Assembly (NCBI GenBank): GCA_021790895.1
Contig: JAJYFM010000021.1
Span: 1 to 34,262 of the forward strand
DNA: 34,262 nt
Direction: 5' to 3'
From: a bacterium
Lineage (GTDB): Bacteria > Vulcanimicrobiota > Vulcanimicrobiia > Vulcanimicrobiales > Vulcanimicrobiaceae
The translations under genes and the position numbers were made by a program. Shown piece by piece: positions 1 to 8,883 of the stretch. Every line of letters starts with the position of its first letter. The stretch's first letter is position 1. The notes beneath the pieces are model-generated. The model saw only the letters and a list, made by a program, of their open reading frames with translations. It did no database searches and was not told the DNA's origin.

Positions 1-65
1 TTCTTTCGCTGCCTCCCCTCTCCGGGGCAGGCATCGGCCGCGTCGCTTCCTAATCAGGGCGGGCT

Positions 66-1043
66 TTGCTGACCTATATCGTGCGGCGAACGCTGCAAGC
101 GATTCCGCTCCTGCTGCTCATCTCGGTGGTGCTCTTTCTCGTAGCGATGAAGAGCTCTCCGGCCGGGCCGCTGACGCCCTATCTGACGAACCCGCATATC
201 ACCGCAGCGGATATTGCACGGCTACGCCACAATTTCGGCCTCGACAAGCCGATTTGGGTCCAATATCTGTTTTGGTTGAATCGAACGCTGCACGGCGATC
301 TCGGTTATTCGACGAGTAATGCCGAAGCGGTGACCACGGCGATCATGCAGCGTCTCCCGGCGACGTTGGAACTGATGGGCGCCTCGATGCTGATCGCGAT
401 TACCGCAGGGATATCGCTCGGAATCTTTTCGGCGGTTCGCCCCTATTCGACCGCCGACTACATCATTACGACGCTCGCCTTCTTCGGGCAGTCGATGCCG
501 GTCTTCTGGTTTGCGTTGATGATGCAGTTGCTCTTCGCCGTCCACGGGATTCCATTGCCGTTCGGCTATCAAATCCAACTGCCGTCGGCGGGGATGAGCA
601 GCGGCGGCGGCTTTAACCTCGGGGATCGCATCGATCACCTCATTTTGCCGGCCTTCGTGCTCTCGTTGCTCCAACTCGCGCTCTTTAGTCGCTTCATGCG
701 ATCCTCGATGCTCGAGGTGATGAAAGCTGACTACATGCGCACGGCGGCGGCAAAAGGCTTGCGGTTTCGCACGATTTTGTTCCGGCACGGATTAAAGAAC
801 GCCCTGATTCCGGTCGTCACCGTGATCGCGCTCTCGATGCCCAGCCTCATTGGCGGAGCGATCGTCACCGAGACGATCTTCGCTTGGCCGGGCATGGGGC
901 GGCTCTTTATCAACGCCTTGCAGCAATCGGATATTCCGCTGCTGATGGGCTACCTCAATCTCACGGCGATCTTGGTTGTATTTTTCAATCTCATCGCCGA
1001 CGTTACGTACGCGTGGCTCGACCCTCGCGTGAAATTCGATTAG
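66..1043 (+). CDS. Peptide/nickel-type ABC transporter permease (DppB/OppB family)
   Basis: Inner-membrane permease subunit of a binding-protein-dependent importer for oligopeptides, dipeptides or nickel. The 325-residue protein opens with a TM helix after the short basic start M-L-T-Y-I-V-R-R, as is standard for DppB, and has further hydrophobic segments typical of the six-TM BPD_transp_1 fold. The cytoplasmic EAA loop, which contacts the ATPase, is visible near residues 222-245 (AAAKGLRFRTILFRHGLKNA). The start is a TTG at 66; no better ATG lies near it. The next gene, a DppC-type permease, begins 14 bases after the stop, so the two form one operon. The substrate cannot be read from the permease. 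No ATPase or solute-binding gene is visible downstream; any such partners would lie before base 1 or elsewhere. Confidence 0.93.
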   Translation: MLTYIVRRTLQAIPLLLLISVVLFLVAMKSSPAGPLTPYLTNPHITAADIARLRHNFGLDKPIWVQYLFWLNRTLHGDLGYSTSNAEAVTTAIMQRLPATLELMGASMLIAITAGISLGIFSAVRPYSTADYIITTLAFFGQSMPVFWFALMMQLLFAVHGIPLPFGYQIQLPSAGMSSGGGFNLGDRIDHLILPAFVLSLLQLALFSRFMRSSMLEVMKADYMRTAAAKGLRFRTILFRHGLKNALIPVVTVIALSMPSLIGGAIVTETIFAWPGMGRLFINALQQSDIPLLMGYLNLTAILVVFFNLIADVTYAWLDPRVKFD

Positions 1044-1057
1044 GACGAGGGCAACGT

Positions 1058-2002
1058 ATGTCGACCGGGCAATCCATACAAGAAGTCGGAACGATTTCGT
1101 ATGACGAGGACGTCGCATTTACCAAGGTAACGCTCTGGAAGCGTTTCCGTCGCCATCGGTTGGCCATGGCGGGGCTTATCGTGCTCTGCTGCATCGTGCT
1201 TGCGGCGGTTTTTGCACCCGTTCTCGCTCCCTTTCCGCCGAATCACATCGATAATGTCCACTGGCAGGGCACGCCCTTGCCGCCCTGCTTCGAGAACGCT
1301 GCAACCTGCGGCGGGCATCCGCTCGGAACCGACGAGGTCGGTCGCGACGAACTCTCGCGCTTGCTCTTCGGTGCGCGTGCCTCGCTTCAGGTCGGGCTCT
1401 TCGCCGTCATCATCGAGATCGTGATCGGCTCGATCGTCGGTGCGATCTCGGGCTACTACGGCGGATGGATCGATTATCTGTTGATGCGTATTACCGACGT
1501 CTTTCTCTCGATTCCGATTCTACCGCTCTTGTTGGTGCTTACCGCAATCGTGGTGGCGACCTCAAGTCGCGCGAGTTTGAGTTTCGGAGTCATCGTCTTG
1601 GTGATCGGTGTCCTTTCGTGGCCGAACCCCGCTCGTTTGGTGCGCGCCTCGTTCTTGAGTCTGCGAAACCGCGAGTTCACCGAGGCGGCGCGCGCGGTCG
1701 GGAACGGCGATCTGCGGATTATTTTCCGCCACCTGCTGCCGAACGCGGTCGCGCCGATCATCGTGCAGGCGACGCTCGACGTCGCCAACGTGATCGTGCT
1801 CGAATCGACCCTCTCGTTTCTCGGCATGGGGATTCAGCCCCCGACCGCTTCGTGGGGGAACATGCTCACCGGGGCGCAGGTGAACGTCGAGAACGCGTGG
1901 TGGGCGGCGGTCTTTCCGGGCATCGGTATCCTGCTGACGGTGCTCTCGATCAACTTTATCGGCGATGGTCTGCGCGATGCCCTTGACCCGGGGATGCGCT
2001 AG
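1058..2002 (+). CDS. Peptide/nickel-type ABC transporter permease (DppC/OppC family)
   Basis: Second permease of the same importer, 314 residues. It has the DppC layout: a cytoplasmic N-terminal tail, a first TM helix (about residues 32-52, LAMAGLIVLCCIVLAAVFAP), a periplasmic segment with the typical HPLGTDEVGRDELSRLLFGA motif, then the BPD_transp_1 domain. The EAA loop is seen as EAARAVGNGDLRIIFRHLLP. An open frame extends upstream to 884, inside the preceding gene, but the ATG at 1058 is preferred: it has a GACGAGG ribosome-binding site 7 bases upstream and gives the normal family length. It ends 24 bases before a tRNA gene, so the operon stops here, without ATP-binding subunits. Confidence 0.94.
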   Translation: MSTGQSIQEVGTISYDEDVAFTKVTLWKRFRRHRLAMAGLIVLCCIVLAAVFAPVLAPFPPNHIDNVHWQGTPLPPCFENAATCGGHPLGTDEVGRDELSRLLFGARASLQVGLFAVIIEIVIGSIVGAISGYYGGWIDYLLMRITDVFLSIPILPLLLVLTAIVVATSSRASLSFGVIVLVIGVLSWPNPARLVRASFLSLRNREFTEAARAVGNGDLRIIFRHLLPNAVAPIIVQATLDVANVIVLESTLSFLGMGIQPPTASWGNMLTGAQVNVENAWWAAVFPGIGILLTVLSINFIGDGLRDALDPGMR

Positions 2003-2026
2003 GCCGTATAGTCGCGGAGCCCTCGT

Positions 2027-2113
2027 GCGCAAGTGGCGGAATTGGTAGACGCACTAGCTTGAGGGGCTAGCGGGAGCAATCTCGTGCTGGTTCGAGTCCA
2101 GTCTTGCGCACCA
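2027..2113 (+). tRNA. tRNA-Leu (anticodon GAG)
   Basis: An 87-base class II tRNA. The acceptor stem GCGCAAG (2027-2033) pairs with CTTGCGC (2103-2109), followed by discriminator A and an encoded CCA. The anticodon stem CTAGC/GCTAG (2054-2058, 2066-2070) encloses the loop TTGAGGG, giving anticodon GAG at 2061-2063, which reads CUC and CUU leucine codons. The long variable arm (GGGAG...CTCG) is expected for tRNA-Leu, and the T arm has the TTCGAGT loop. Confidence 0.97.
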
Positions 2114-2119
2114 TTGTTA

Positions 2120-2148
2120 GCAAAAGGAGCTCCTGCGGCTCCTTTTGC
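2120..2148 (+). terminator. Hairpin terminator after tRNA-Leu
   Basis: A perfect 10-bp inverted repeat, GCAAAAGGAG (2120-2129) and CTCCTTTTGC (2139-2148), with a 9-base loop lies 6 bases after the tRNA CCA end. The stem carries A-rich and T-rich arms, but no long T run follows, so it may act as an intrinsic terminator or only as an RNA 3' stabiliser. Confidence 0.6.
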
Positions 2149-2194
2149 CGTTCTCGGAGGTGAAGGTGCCCGCTCCGGCCTATAGCCTCTGCCG

Positions 2195-3505
2195 ATGAAC
2201 GCACGCGCGCTTTTGCTCGCCGCCGCCGCATCGGGTAGCGGAAAAACGACGCTGACCTTGGGGCTTCTCCGCGCGTTGCGTAACCGCGGCCTGCGCGTCG
2301 GTGCAGCGAAAGTCGGCCCGGATTTTATCGACCCGGCCTTTCATGCCGTCGCCTGTGGGCGTCGGTCCGCGACGCTCGATCTCTGGGGTATGCGCGAGCA
2401 GACGCTGCGCGCGGAGCTCGCAGCGGTCGCCGCCGAGAGCGATATCGTGTTGGTCGAGGGGGTGATGGGGCTCTTCGACGGCGCGCGCGACGGCGTCGGG
2501 TCGAGCGCGCATCTTGCGAAGCGACTCGATCTGCCGATCGTGTTGGTACTCGATGTTGCGGCGCAGGCGACGACCGCCGCAGCGGTCGCGTTTGGGCTCG
2601 CGCGCTACGATCCGGAGTTGCGTGTCTGCGGAGCGATCCTCAATCGTGTCGGTTCGGCCGGGCATGCCGCGACAATCGTTCCGTCGCTTGAGGCGATCGG
2701 CATTCGCAGCCTCGGTGCGCTTGTATCGAACGCTGCGCTCGCCCTTCCCGAACGCCATCTCGGCCTCGTGCAAGCACGCGAGCATCACGACCTCGAACGA
2801 TTTCTCGATGCTGCCGCCGCCGCATGCGAGGCGCAACTCGATCTCGATGCATTGCTCCAACTCGCTGCGCCGCTTCGCGATCTCGTTGTGTCGCACGAAA
2901 GTCCGCTCGCACCGCTCGGCTCGCATATCGCCATCGCCGACGACTGCGCATTCGCATTTTCGTACGCGCATATTACCGAAGGGTGGCGGCGCGCCGGTGC
3001 GCACCTCTCGAGATTCTCGCCGCTTGCCGATGAAGGGCCGAGCGCCGAAGCCGATGCGGTCTATCTTCCCGGCGGCTACCCCGAACTCCATGCCGGCCGA
3101 CTCGCCGCTGCCGCAAATTTTCGCGCCGGTATGGAAGCGGCGCGTGCGCGTGATGCGGCGATCTACGGTGAGTGCGGCGGCTATATGGTTCTCGGAGAGA
3201 GGCTCGCCGACCGCGATGCAGTCGAACATGCGATGCTCGGTTTTCTGCCACTGCAGTTCTCGTATGCGCGTCCACGTCTGCATCTCGGGTATCGCGAGGT
3301 GCGTACGCTCGTCGAGATGCCCTTTGCAAGTGCAGGTGCGAGCCTTCGTGGGCACGAGTTTCATTTCGCAAGCGTCGCGAGCGAATCGGCCGCCAAGGCG
3401 CTCTTCGAATGCAGCGACGCGACGGGTGCTTCGTTGCGCATGGGAATGCAGCGCGGGAGCGTGCAGGGTTCATTCCTCCACCTGCTCGACCGCGTCGGGG
3501 CGTAA
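2195..3505 (+). CDS. cobB: Cobyrinate a,c-diamide synthase (CbiA/CobB family)
   Basis: Glutamine- and ATP-dependent amidation of cobyrinic acid side chains a and c in corrin synthesis. The 436 residues match the family length. The N-terminal dethiobiotin-synthetase-like domain has the P-loop ASGSGKTT (residues 12-19) and the family signature around KVGPDFIDPAFH. The C-terminal glutamine amidotransferase domain has the nucleophile Cys327 in YGECGGY and His387/His390 in GHEFHF. The ATG at 2195 precedes the P-loop at the usual spacing. No other cobalamin genes are in the window, so the gene is separated from its pathway. Hydrogenobyrinate a,c-diamide synthase (aerobic route) is the same family and cannot be excluded. 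Confidence 0.93.
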   Translation: MNARALLLAAAASGSGKTTLTLGLLRALRNRGLRVGAAKVGPDFIDPAFHAVACGRRSATLDLWGMREQTLRAELAAVAAESDIVLVEGVMGLFDGARDGVGSSAHLAKRLDLPIVLVLDVAAQATTAAAVAFGLARYDPELRVCGAILNRVGSAGHAATIVPSLEAIGIRSLGALVSNAALALPERHLGLVQAREHHDLERFLDAAAAACEAQLDLDALLQLAAPLRDLVVSHESPLAPLGSHIAIADDCAFAFSYAHITEGWRRAGAHLSRFSPLADEGPSAEADAVYLPGGYPELHAGRLAAAANFRAGMEAARARDAAIYGECGGYMVLGERLADRDAVEHAMLGFLPLQFSYARPRLHLGYREVRTLVEMPFASAGASLRGHEFHFASVASESAAKALFECSDATGASLRMGMQRGSVQGSFLHLLDRVGA

Positions 3506-3536
3506 CAAAGCCGCTTTTCTGCGGTAGAAGCCTCTC

Positions 3537-3905
3537 GTGGGGCATTTCTTACCGTTCATCGGCGTTCTGTTGTTGTGGATGTTTTTCACCGGAAAGAAAC
3601 GTGGCGCAAGCTCCTATGGATACCGGCGCCGTTCTTGGCGCGGCCACTCGTATGCGACCGACCGCTCGGTCGAGAACGACACGAGCGAGGAGATGGAATG
3701 GGTTCCCGAGGGCCCGCCGAGTATTCCCGAAACCGCCACCCCGACGACCGCTCCTCAGGCCGCGCCGACGACTCGGCGCGATTCACGCGTCCCCTTCACC
3801 GGAGCAATCGCTCCGCTCGCTCCCCTCGCGCCGCGCAGCGCATCGATCGCGCGCAACGCGCTTCCTCCGCTTCCACCCATCGCCCGTAAAGGACAATCCA
3901 GCTAA
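3537..3905 (+). CDS. Small single-pass membrane protein, unknown function
   Basis: A 122-residue protein of no recognised family. Residues 2-18 (GHFLPFIGVLLLWMFFT) form one hydrophobic helix, followed by a basic GKKRG stop-transfer, so the remainder is likely cytoplasmic. That remainder is low in hydrophobics and rich in Pro, Thr, Ala and Arg, and looks disordered. The GTG at 3537 is the only start that keeps the helix. The stop codon overlaps the ATG of the SPFH-domain gene by one base (TAATG), so the two are very probably translationally coupled. A role as a membrane anchor or partner for the next gene is an inference from position only. Confidence 0.6.
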   Translation: MGHFLPFIGVLLLWMFFTGKKRGASSYGYRRRSWRGHSYATDRSVENDTSEEMEWVPEGPPSIPETATPTTAPQAAPTTRRDSRVPFTGAIAPLAPLAPRSASIARNALPPLPPIARKGQSS

Positions 3906-4738
3906 TGCCGATCATGAGCGTCATCTCCACCCTCGACAACAACGGACAAGAGGTGATGGGCCCCGAGGTCCTCATCTATCATTATCCGTCGGCAAGTATC
4001 GTGAGCGGTTCGCTGCTCACCGTTGAGAGCAATCATTTTTGCGTGTTGAAATCACGCGGCGCGATTCTCAACGTCTACGAAACGGGGCAGTACCCGATCA
4101 CGACCGGAGATAAACCGCTCGTCGGATCGTTCGTGCAGGGCTTCTTCGGCGGGCAGAGCCCGTGGCAATACGAAGCGATCTACATCAATCGCGCGAAGTT
4201 GGTCGTGCGTTCCTCCGGCATCGCGCTCTCGGCGGAGATGGCGGAGATGAGTTATGACGTCGATTACTACATTCACGTGCCGACCAAAGACGGCGCGCTG
4301 AAGCTCGTTCAGCATATGCCCTATCGTGGCCATGCGTTATTGACCGACCAGATCAACGATTATGCCGGGCCGGTGGTCGAGCAGGCGATCAACCAACTCA
4401 TCCAGGTGACGCCGCTGGAGAAAGTCAACGAAAAAATTCACGAACTTACCGAGCTCGTGCGCACGCACTTAAGCGAATTTCTCGACGGGTACGGCATCGC
4501 GCTCGACACCGTCAAGGTACTCGTTCGTCCGAACGACGAACGGATGCGGGCCCTTATCTCGCTCAAAGCCTTCGGACTCTCGGAGATCGAGGCGGTGCGC
4601 TATTACGCGGCGATTCTCATGGCCGAGCGCGGCGTTTCGAGCGCGCCGAACATGGCAATCGGGCAGGCCTTTACGATCGGTGCCGCACCGGTGCTTCCGC
4701 TTGGAAACGCCGACGCCGGAACGACGACCGGAAAATGA
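3905..4738 (+). CDS. SPFH/Band-7 domain protein, YdjI-like
   Basis: A 277-residue protein resembling the SPFH-domain proteins of the YdjI type (virion-core-protein-like family), usually linked to membrane scaffolds. The start of the domain is a beta-rich segment containing VESNHFCVLKSRGAILNVYE and GQYPITT. A central stretch follows (YEAIYINRAKLVVRSSG), then the helical region around PVVEQAINQLIQVTPLEKVN. No TM helix is evident, so membrane contact may come from the small membrane protein encoded just upstream. The ATG overlaps the preceding stop by one base, and the end overlaps the next ATG by four bases. Unlike the classic YdjI context, no zinc-ribbon or PspA partner is visible here. Confidence 0.75.
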   Translation: MPIMSVISTLDNNGQEVMGPEVLIYHYPSASIVSGSLLTVESNHFCVLKSRGAILNVYETGQYPITTGDKPLVGSFVQGFFGGQSPWQYEAIYINRAKLVVRSSGIALSAEMAEMSYDVDYYIHVPTKDGALKLVQHMPYRGHALLTDQINDYAGPVVEQAINQLIQVTPLEKVNEKIHELTELVRTHLSEFLDGYGIALDTVKVLVRPNDERMRALISLKAFGLSEIEAVRYYAAILMAERGVSSAPNMAIGQAFTIGAAPVLPLGNADAGTTTGK

Positions 4739-5349
4739 ACCCGGCGATACCGTCGGAAGATGTCGTGCGGGCGCTGCTCGATCCGTCGCAGCCCTCGCAC
4801 GACCCATCGGTCGCTTTCGCGCAAGTCGCGCTCAGCGGTTTCGGCTTCAATTTTTACGATGCGCGCAATCAAGCACGGGCAAACGATTTGCTCGTGCGCG
4901 AGCGCGTCTCGAATTTGCTCGCCGACGCTGCGGCGCTTCTCCGGAAGCTCGAAACGCGCTACAGCGAACGATACATTCCTCCGGCAACCCGCGATCAACC
5001 GTTTCCGCCCCCCGATGCCATGCGGCGCGTCAAGACGCTGCACGATCTTTCCGCGCGGATCGATGCGGCAGGCTCGTCGGTCCTCACCCTCGAGGTGCCG
5101 GGTGCCGACCCGATTTGGTCGCGCCTCCGCGACGAGTTGCCGACGCTGCATCGCTTGGTCGCATTCGATGTGGGGCTCGCGAGTGCCGCGACCGCGCTCT
5201 TCGAGCGAGCGAATACGGTAACGCCGGAAGCCGTCGAGAGCGACGCGGCCTTCGGTGCATTTGAGGAAGATCTTACGGTTCTGCGAAAGGCTTTGGTCGA
5301 GCGGCGCGCCCTGCTCTCCGGAGTGGGGCCGGCACTTCCGCAGGGCTGA
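4735..5349 (+). CDS. Unknown helical protein coupled to SPFH gene
   Basis: A 204-residue soluble protein with no family I recognise. It is alanine-, leucine-, arginine- and glutamate-rich and is predicted by eye to be mostly helical, with a short proline-rich linker near residues 80-95 (IPPATRDQPFPPPDA). There is no signal peptide or TM segment. The ATG at 4735 overlaps the SPFH stop (ATGA), which fixes the start and suggests coupled translation and a shared complex. A 75-base gap then separates it from the RND transporter gene, which has its own ribosome-binding site. Confidence 0.7.
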   Translation: MNPAIPSEDVVRALLDPSQPSHDPSVAFAQVALSGFGFNFYDARNQARANDLLVRERVSNLLADAAALLRKLETRYSERYIPPATRDQPFPPPDAMRRVKTLHDLSARIDAAGSSVLTLEVPGADPIWSRLRDELPTLHRLVAFDVGLASAATALFERANTVTPEAVESDAAFGAFEEDLTVLRKALVERRALLSGVGPALPQG

Positions 5350-5424
5350 AACTCCGCCGCTCCTTCCAGCGTAGTACGCAGCGAAGCGCTTGGGCGCATT
5401 CGTGCAGGCAAGGAGTGAAGGCGT

Positions 5425-8400
5425 ATGTGGTTGACCCGTTTTGCAATATCCCGGCCGATGGTCACCGCGGCGATCTTCGTTGCGCTCGCCGTCGCCGGAC
5501 TGGTCGCCTTCTTTCAGATCGGGCGTAGCGCCGATCCGCCGGGAACCGATTACCCGTTGGTAATCGTCGCTGCCGGATATCCCGGTGCTTCACCGCAGAC
5601 GATGGAAAAGTTGGTCGTCAAACCGATTGAAGACCAACTCGTCGGAACCCAAAATATGGATCAGGTGACGGCGACGACGCAAGAAGGGAGCGCCGTCGTT
5701 TTAGTGCGCTTCCGCCTCGGAACCAATCTCGATATCGCCGCCATCGACGTTCAGCGCCGTGTCGATACCGCGCGTATCTACATGCCCGCCGATATGAATC
5801 CGCCCTCAGTAGAACGGAACGGCGCCTCGCAGCCGCTGCTCGACCTCGCGCTGAGTTCCTCGACGCTCTCGCCGATGCAACTCGCGGATCTCACGACGAA
5901 TCAGATCGAGCCGATGCTGCAAGAGATTCCCAACGTCCAAACCGTCGATGTCTACGGCCTCGCGACGCGGCAATTCAACGTGCGGCCGAATCCCGCCGCG
6001 CTCGACGGGCTCGGCGCGACGCTCGGTGACGTGTTCAATGCCGTGGCCGGAAATAATGCAAATCTCCCCGGCGGCCTCTTAGAGCAACCGACGCGCGAAG
6101 CAACGGTCTCCATTCGCTCGGGAATCGACAATGCGAGCGATATCGCCGGCATCCCGCTCGTCATTCCCGGCACGAGCGATAAGAATCTTCGCGTCGGCGA
6201 CGTCGCAAGCGTCGATGACGGCCACATCGAAATGCGAACGATTTCGCACTATAACGGCAAACCGCGCCTCTACGTGAGTTTAGGGCGCGCGATCGGCGCC
6301 GACGAAATAACCACAACGCAGGTCGCGCGCGAGCATATCAAAGCGATTGAAAAGCAGTTTCCGCAGATAAGTTTTCACGAAATCGATGCCCCCGCCGACT
6401 TTACGCAAAAGTCGTTGATCGGCGTTTGGCAGTCCCTCTTTGAAGGGGTCGTGCTCACGGCGATCGTGATGATGCTCTTTCTCCACGCCTGGCGCAACGC
6501 CGCAGTGGTGATGATTTCGATTCCGACCTCCATTCTGTCGACCTTCGTGTTGATGAAGGCGTTCGGTTTTCACATCGACAGTATGTCGATGATGGGGTTG
6601 GCGTTGATTATCGGTATTCTCGTCGATGACTCTATCGTCGTACTAGAGAACATCACGCGCCACAGGGCGATGGGGAAAGATTCCCACGCCGCCGCAATCG
6701 ACGGTCGCACCGAGATCGGCGGCGCGGCGATCGCCATTACGATGGTCGACGTCGTCGTCTTTCTCCCGATTGCGTTCTTACCGGGCATCGTCGGGGCCTA
6801 TCTCAAAGAGTATGCCGCAGTCGTTGTCATCGCAACGCTCTTTTCGCTGCTGGTCTCCTTCACGCTGACGCCGATGTTGGCGGCCTTCTGGAGCGTCAAA
6901 AAAGTTGAGAAAGAGCCGCCGCGTTGGCTCGCCGCGCTCGATACGCGGCGCGCGCATCTTTCGGTTTTTGTCGCCGCAGTCGTCCTGTTCGCTGCCGGAG
7001 CGATACTCCGCGCGACGATTCTCAATGTGTTCGGCGTTTTCGCGCTCGCGCTCCTACTCCTCAATCTGTTCGTGCATCGCTATAACACCGTGCTCGATCT
7101 CTATCGTACGCGATTGTTACCTGCCGCACTGCGGCACGGACGTTTCGTCGCGTTCGTCTGCGCGGTCTTGCTGATCAATGCCCTCGCGTTGGTCGGCAGC
7201 GGGGCAAACGCCATTCCGATCGACGGTGTTATTTTGGTCGGGACGCTCTCGGCCTACGGTTTCGCAGCCTTCTTGCGGCGACGGGGGCACCTTCACCCGT
7301 GGTTGCGCGGTTTCTCGACCCTCGGTTCGCATCGCGCCACCGCAGTGGCAACGCTCATTATTCCGCCGGTGCTTGCACTCGCGATGACGGCACTTGGGGG
7401 AATTAATTTCGATTTCGTTCCCGCCGAACAGACCGGACATATTCGCATGACGCTGGCATATACGCCGGGCACGCCGATCGCCGTTACCGCCAAAGGGGTC
7501 GATGCAATCGAACGGGCGATTATGAAACTCCCCGGAGTAAAATCGGTCAGTTCGACGGTCGGGCGCATGCCCTCGGGTTGGGGCTCGCTTACCGGCGGCA
7601 ACTACGCGCAGCTCGATGCGAACATGCACGCCGCCGATCGCGGGAATACCAACGCGACGATCGCAAAGATCCGCAAATTCGCAGCGTTCGCACCGGGCGG
7701 TAATTTCCAAGTCGGCGCAGATACCGGAAGTGGGAGCGGACAGCCGATATTCTACGCCGTGCTGGGCCCCGACAACGAGATCAATGCCGCCGCTGAAAAA
7801 ATTGCAAACGTCTTGCGAGAGACGAAAGGCTCGGTCAACGTTCAGACATCCGCTGAGGTCGCCGCGCCCGAACTGCGGGTTGCCATCCAACGTGGGAAGG
7901 CGATACTGCTCGGTGTCTCGCCCGCCGCGGCCGCCGAAGCGGCACGCATCGCGATTGCCGGCGCGGTGGCGACACGCGTGCGGACGCCCAATGGCCTCAT
8001 CGATGTCTACGTGCAATTTCCGAAGGCCGATCGCAGCACGCTCGCGCAACTCCAGAACGTGAAGGTGCGCGCCTCCGATGGAACGTTGATTCCCTTAGGT
8101 GATGTCGCGCGCTTCCGCTGGGAGAAAGCTCCGACGAAGATCGAACGCTATGATCGCCAGCGCGTCGTCAACGTCTTGGGCGATATCCTGCCCGGCTACG
8201 CGCTCGGTGCAGTCGTCGCGCCGCTCGAAAAGAAGTTGCATGAACCGGGCTTTTTGCCGCCCGGAGTGCATCTAAAGGCGCAGGGGGATACGCAGTTTCT
8301 CTCCGAAACGCTGGTAAATATGGGAATCGCCCTCCTCACCTCGTTCGGTCTCGTCTATCTCCTGATGGTGATTCTCTACGGCAATCTCCTCGAGCCGCTC

Positions 8401-8883
8401 ATCGTGATGTTCTCGGTCCCGGTCGCCGTCGTCGGTGCCCTCATTCTGCTCGCGTTCATGGGACATCTTCCGGGTGAGCTTGGACAGTCGCTCAATATCA
8501 TCTCGATGCTCGGAATCGTGATGCTCTTCGGACTGGTCGCGAAGAACGGTATTCTCCTCGTCGATTACTCGAATACGCTCTGCAAGCGCGGCATGCGCGT
8601 GCGCGAGGCGGTGCTCGAAGCGGCTGCAACGCGATTCCGCCCGATTCTGATGACGACCGCAGCGATGATCTTCGGCATGCTGCCGCTCGCGCTCGGCTTC
8701 GCCGAGGGGGCGGAGTGGCGCCAAGCGATGGGCACCGTCATTATCGGCGGTCTCCTCTCGTCGCTCGTGCTTACGCTCTTTCTCGTACCGATGATCTACA
8801 ATACGTGGATGGGTGCGCTCGAGCGGCGAGCGGATCGCCGTGCAGTGCGCGCCGAACTCTCTCCGGTAGGTGCGACGAATTAA
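5425..8883 (+). CDS. RND-family efflux transporter, inner-membrane subunit (AcrB-like) with extra membrane insert
   Basis: A proton-driven RND exporter of the hydrophobe/amphiphile type, 1152 residues against about 1050 for AcrB. The N-terminal helix and porter domain start as usual (ISRPMVTAAIF..., then AGYPGASPQTMEKLV). The TM4 proton-relay pair is Asp401-Asp402 in GILVDDSIVVLENI, and the TM10 lysine is Lys1040 in VAKNGILLVDY. These correspond to AcrB D407/D408 and K940, so the second half is shifted by about 105 residues. The shift comes from an extra hydrophobic region at about residues 510-620, between TM6 and TM7, with roughly four added TM segments. The ATG at 5425 follows AAGGAGTGAAG. 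No membrane-fusion protein or outer-membrane channel gene is adjacent, so partners must be elsewhere. Substrate unknown. Confidence 0.93.
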   Translation: MWLTRFAISRPMVTAAIFVALAVAGLVAFFQIGRSADPPGTDYPLVIVAAGYPGASPQTMEKLVVKPIEDQLVGTQNMDQVTATTQEGSAVVLVRFRLGTNLDIAAIDVQRRVDTARIYMPADMNPPSVERNGASQPLLDLALSSSTLSPMQLADLTTNQIEPMLQEIPNVQTVDVYGLATRQFNVRPNPAALDGLGATLGDVFNAVAGNNANLPGGLLEQPTREATVSIRSGIDNASDIAGIPLVIPGTSDKNLRVGDVASVDDGHIEMRTISHYNGKPRLYVSLGRAIGADEITTTQVAREHIKAIEKQFPQISFHEIDAPADFTQKSLIGVWQSLFEGVVLTAIVMMLFLHAWRNAAVVMISIPTSILSTFVLMKAFGFHIDSMSMMGLALIIGILVDDSIVVLENITRHRAMGKDSHAAAIDGRTEIGGAAIAITMVDVVVFLPIAFLPGIVGAYLKEYAAVVVIATLFSLLVSFTLTPMLAAFWSVKKVEKEPPRWLAALDTRRAHLSVFVAAVVLFAAGAILRATILNVFGVFALALLLLNLFVHRYNTVLDLYRTRLLPAALRHGRFVAFVCAVLLINALALVGSGANAIPIDGVILVGTLSAYGFAAFLRRRGHLHPWLRGFSTLGSHRATAVATLIIPPVLALAMTALGGINFDFVPAEQTGHIRMTLAYTPGTPIAVTAKGVDAIERAIMKLPGVKSVSSTVGRMPSGWGSLTGGNYAQLDANMHAADRGNTNATIAKIRKFAAFAPGGNFQVGADTGSGSGQPIFYAVLGPDNEINAAAEKIANVLRETKGSVNVQTSAEVAAPELRVAIQRGKAILLGVSPAAAAEAARIAIAGAVATRVRTPNGLIDVYVQFPKADRSTLAQLQNVKVRASDGTLIPLGDVARFRWEKAPTKIERYDRQRVVNVLGDILPGYALGAVVAPLEKKLHEPGFLPPGVHLKAQGDTQFLSETLVNMGIALLTSFGLVYLLMVILYGNLLEPLIVMFSVPVAVVGALILLAFMGHLPGELGQSLNIISMLGIVMLFGLVAKNGILLVDYSNTLCKRGMRVREAVLEAAATRFRPILMTTAAMIFGMLPLALGFAEGAEWRQAMGTVIIGGLLSSLVLTLFLVPMIYNTWMGALERRADRRAVRAELSPVGATN

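Noticed and set aside
1-65. Tail of an upstream gene
   Set aside because: One frame ends with TAA at 51-53, but 17 codons are too few to identify a protein or confirm coding.
884-1057. N-terminal extension of the DppC-type permease inside the preceding gene
   Set aside because: The extra residues are out of keeping with the family, and a clear ribosome-binding site precedes the ATG at 1058.
2180-3364. Long minus-strand open frame (394 codons) opposite cobB
   Set aside because: It mirrors the high-GC codon pattern of cobB, has no family motifs, and the plus-strand gene has complete P-loop and amidotransferase motifs.
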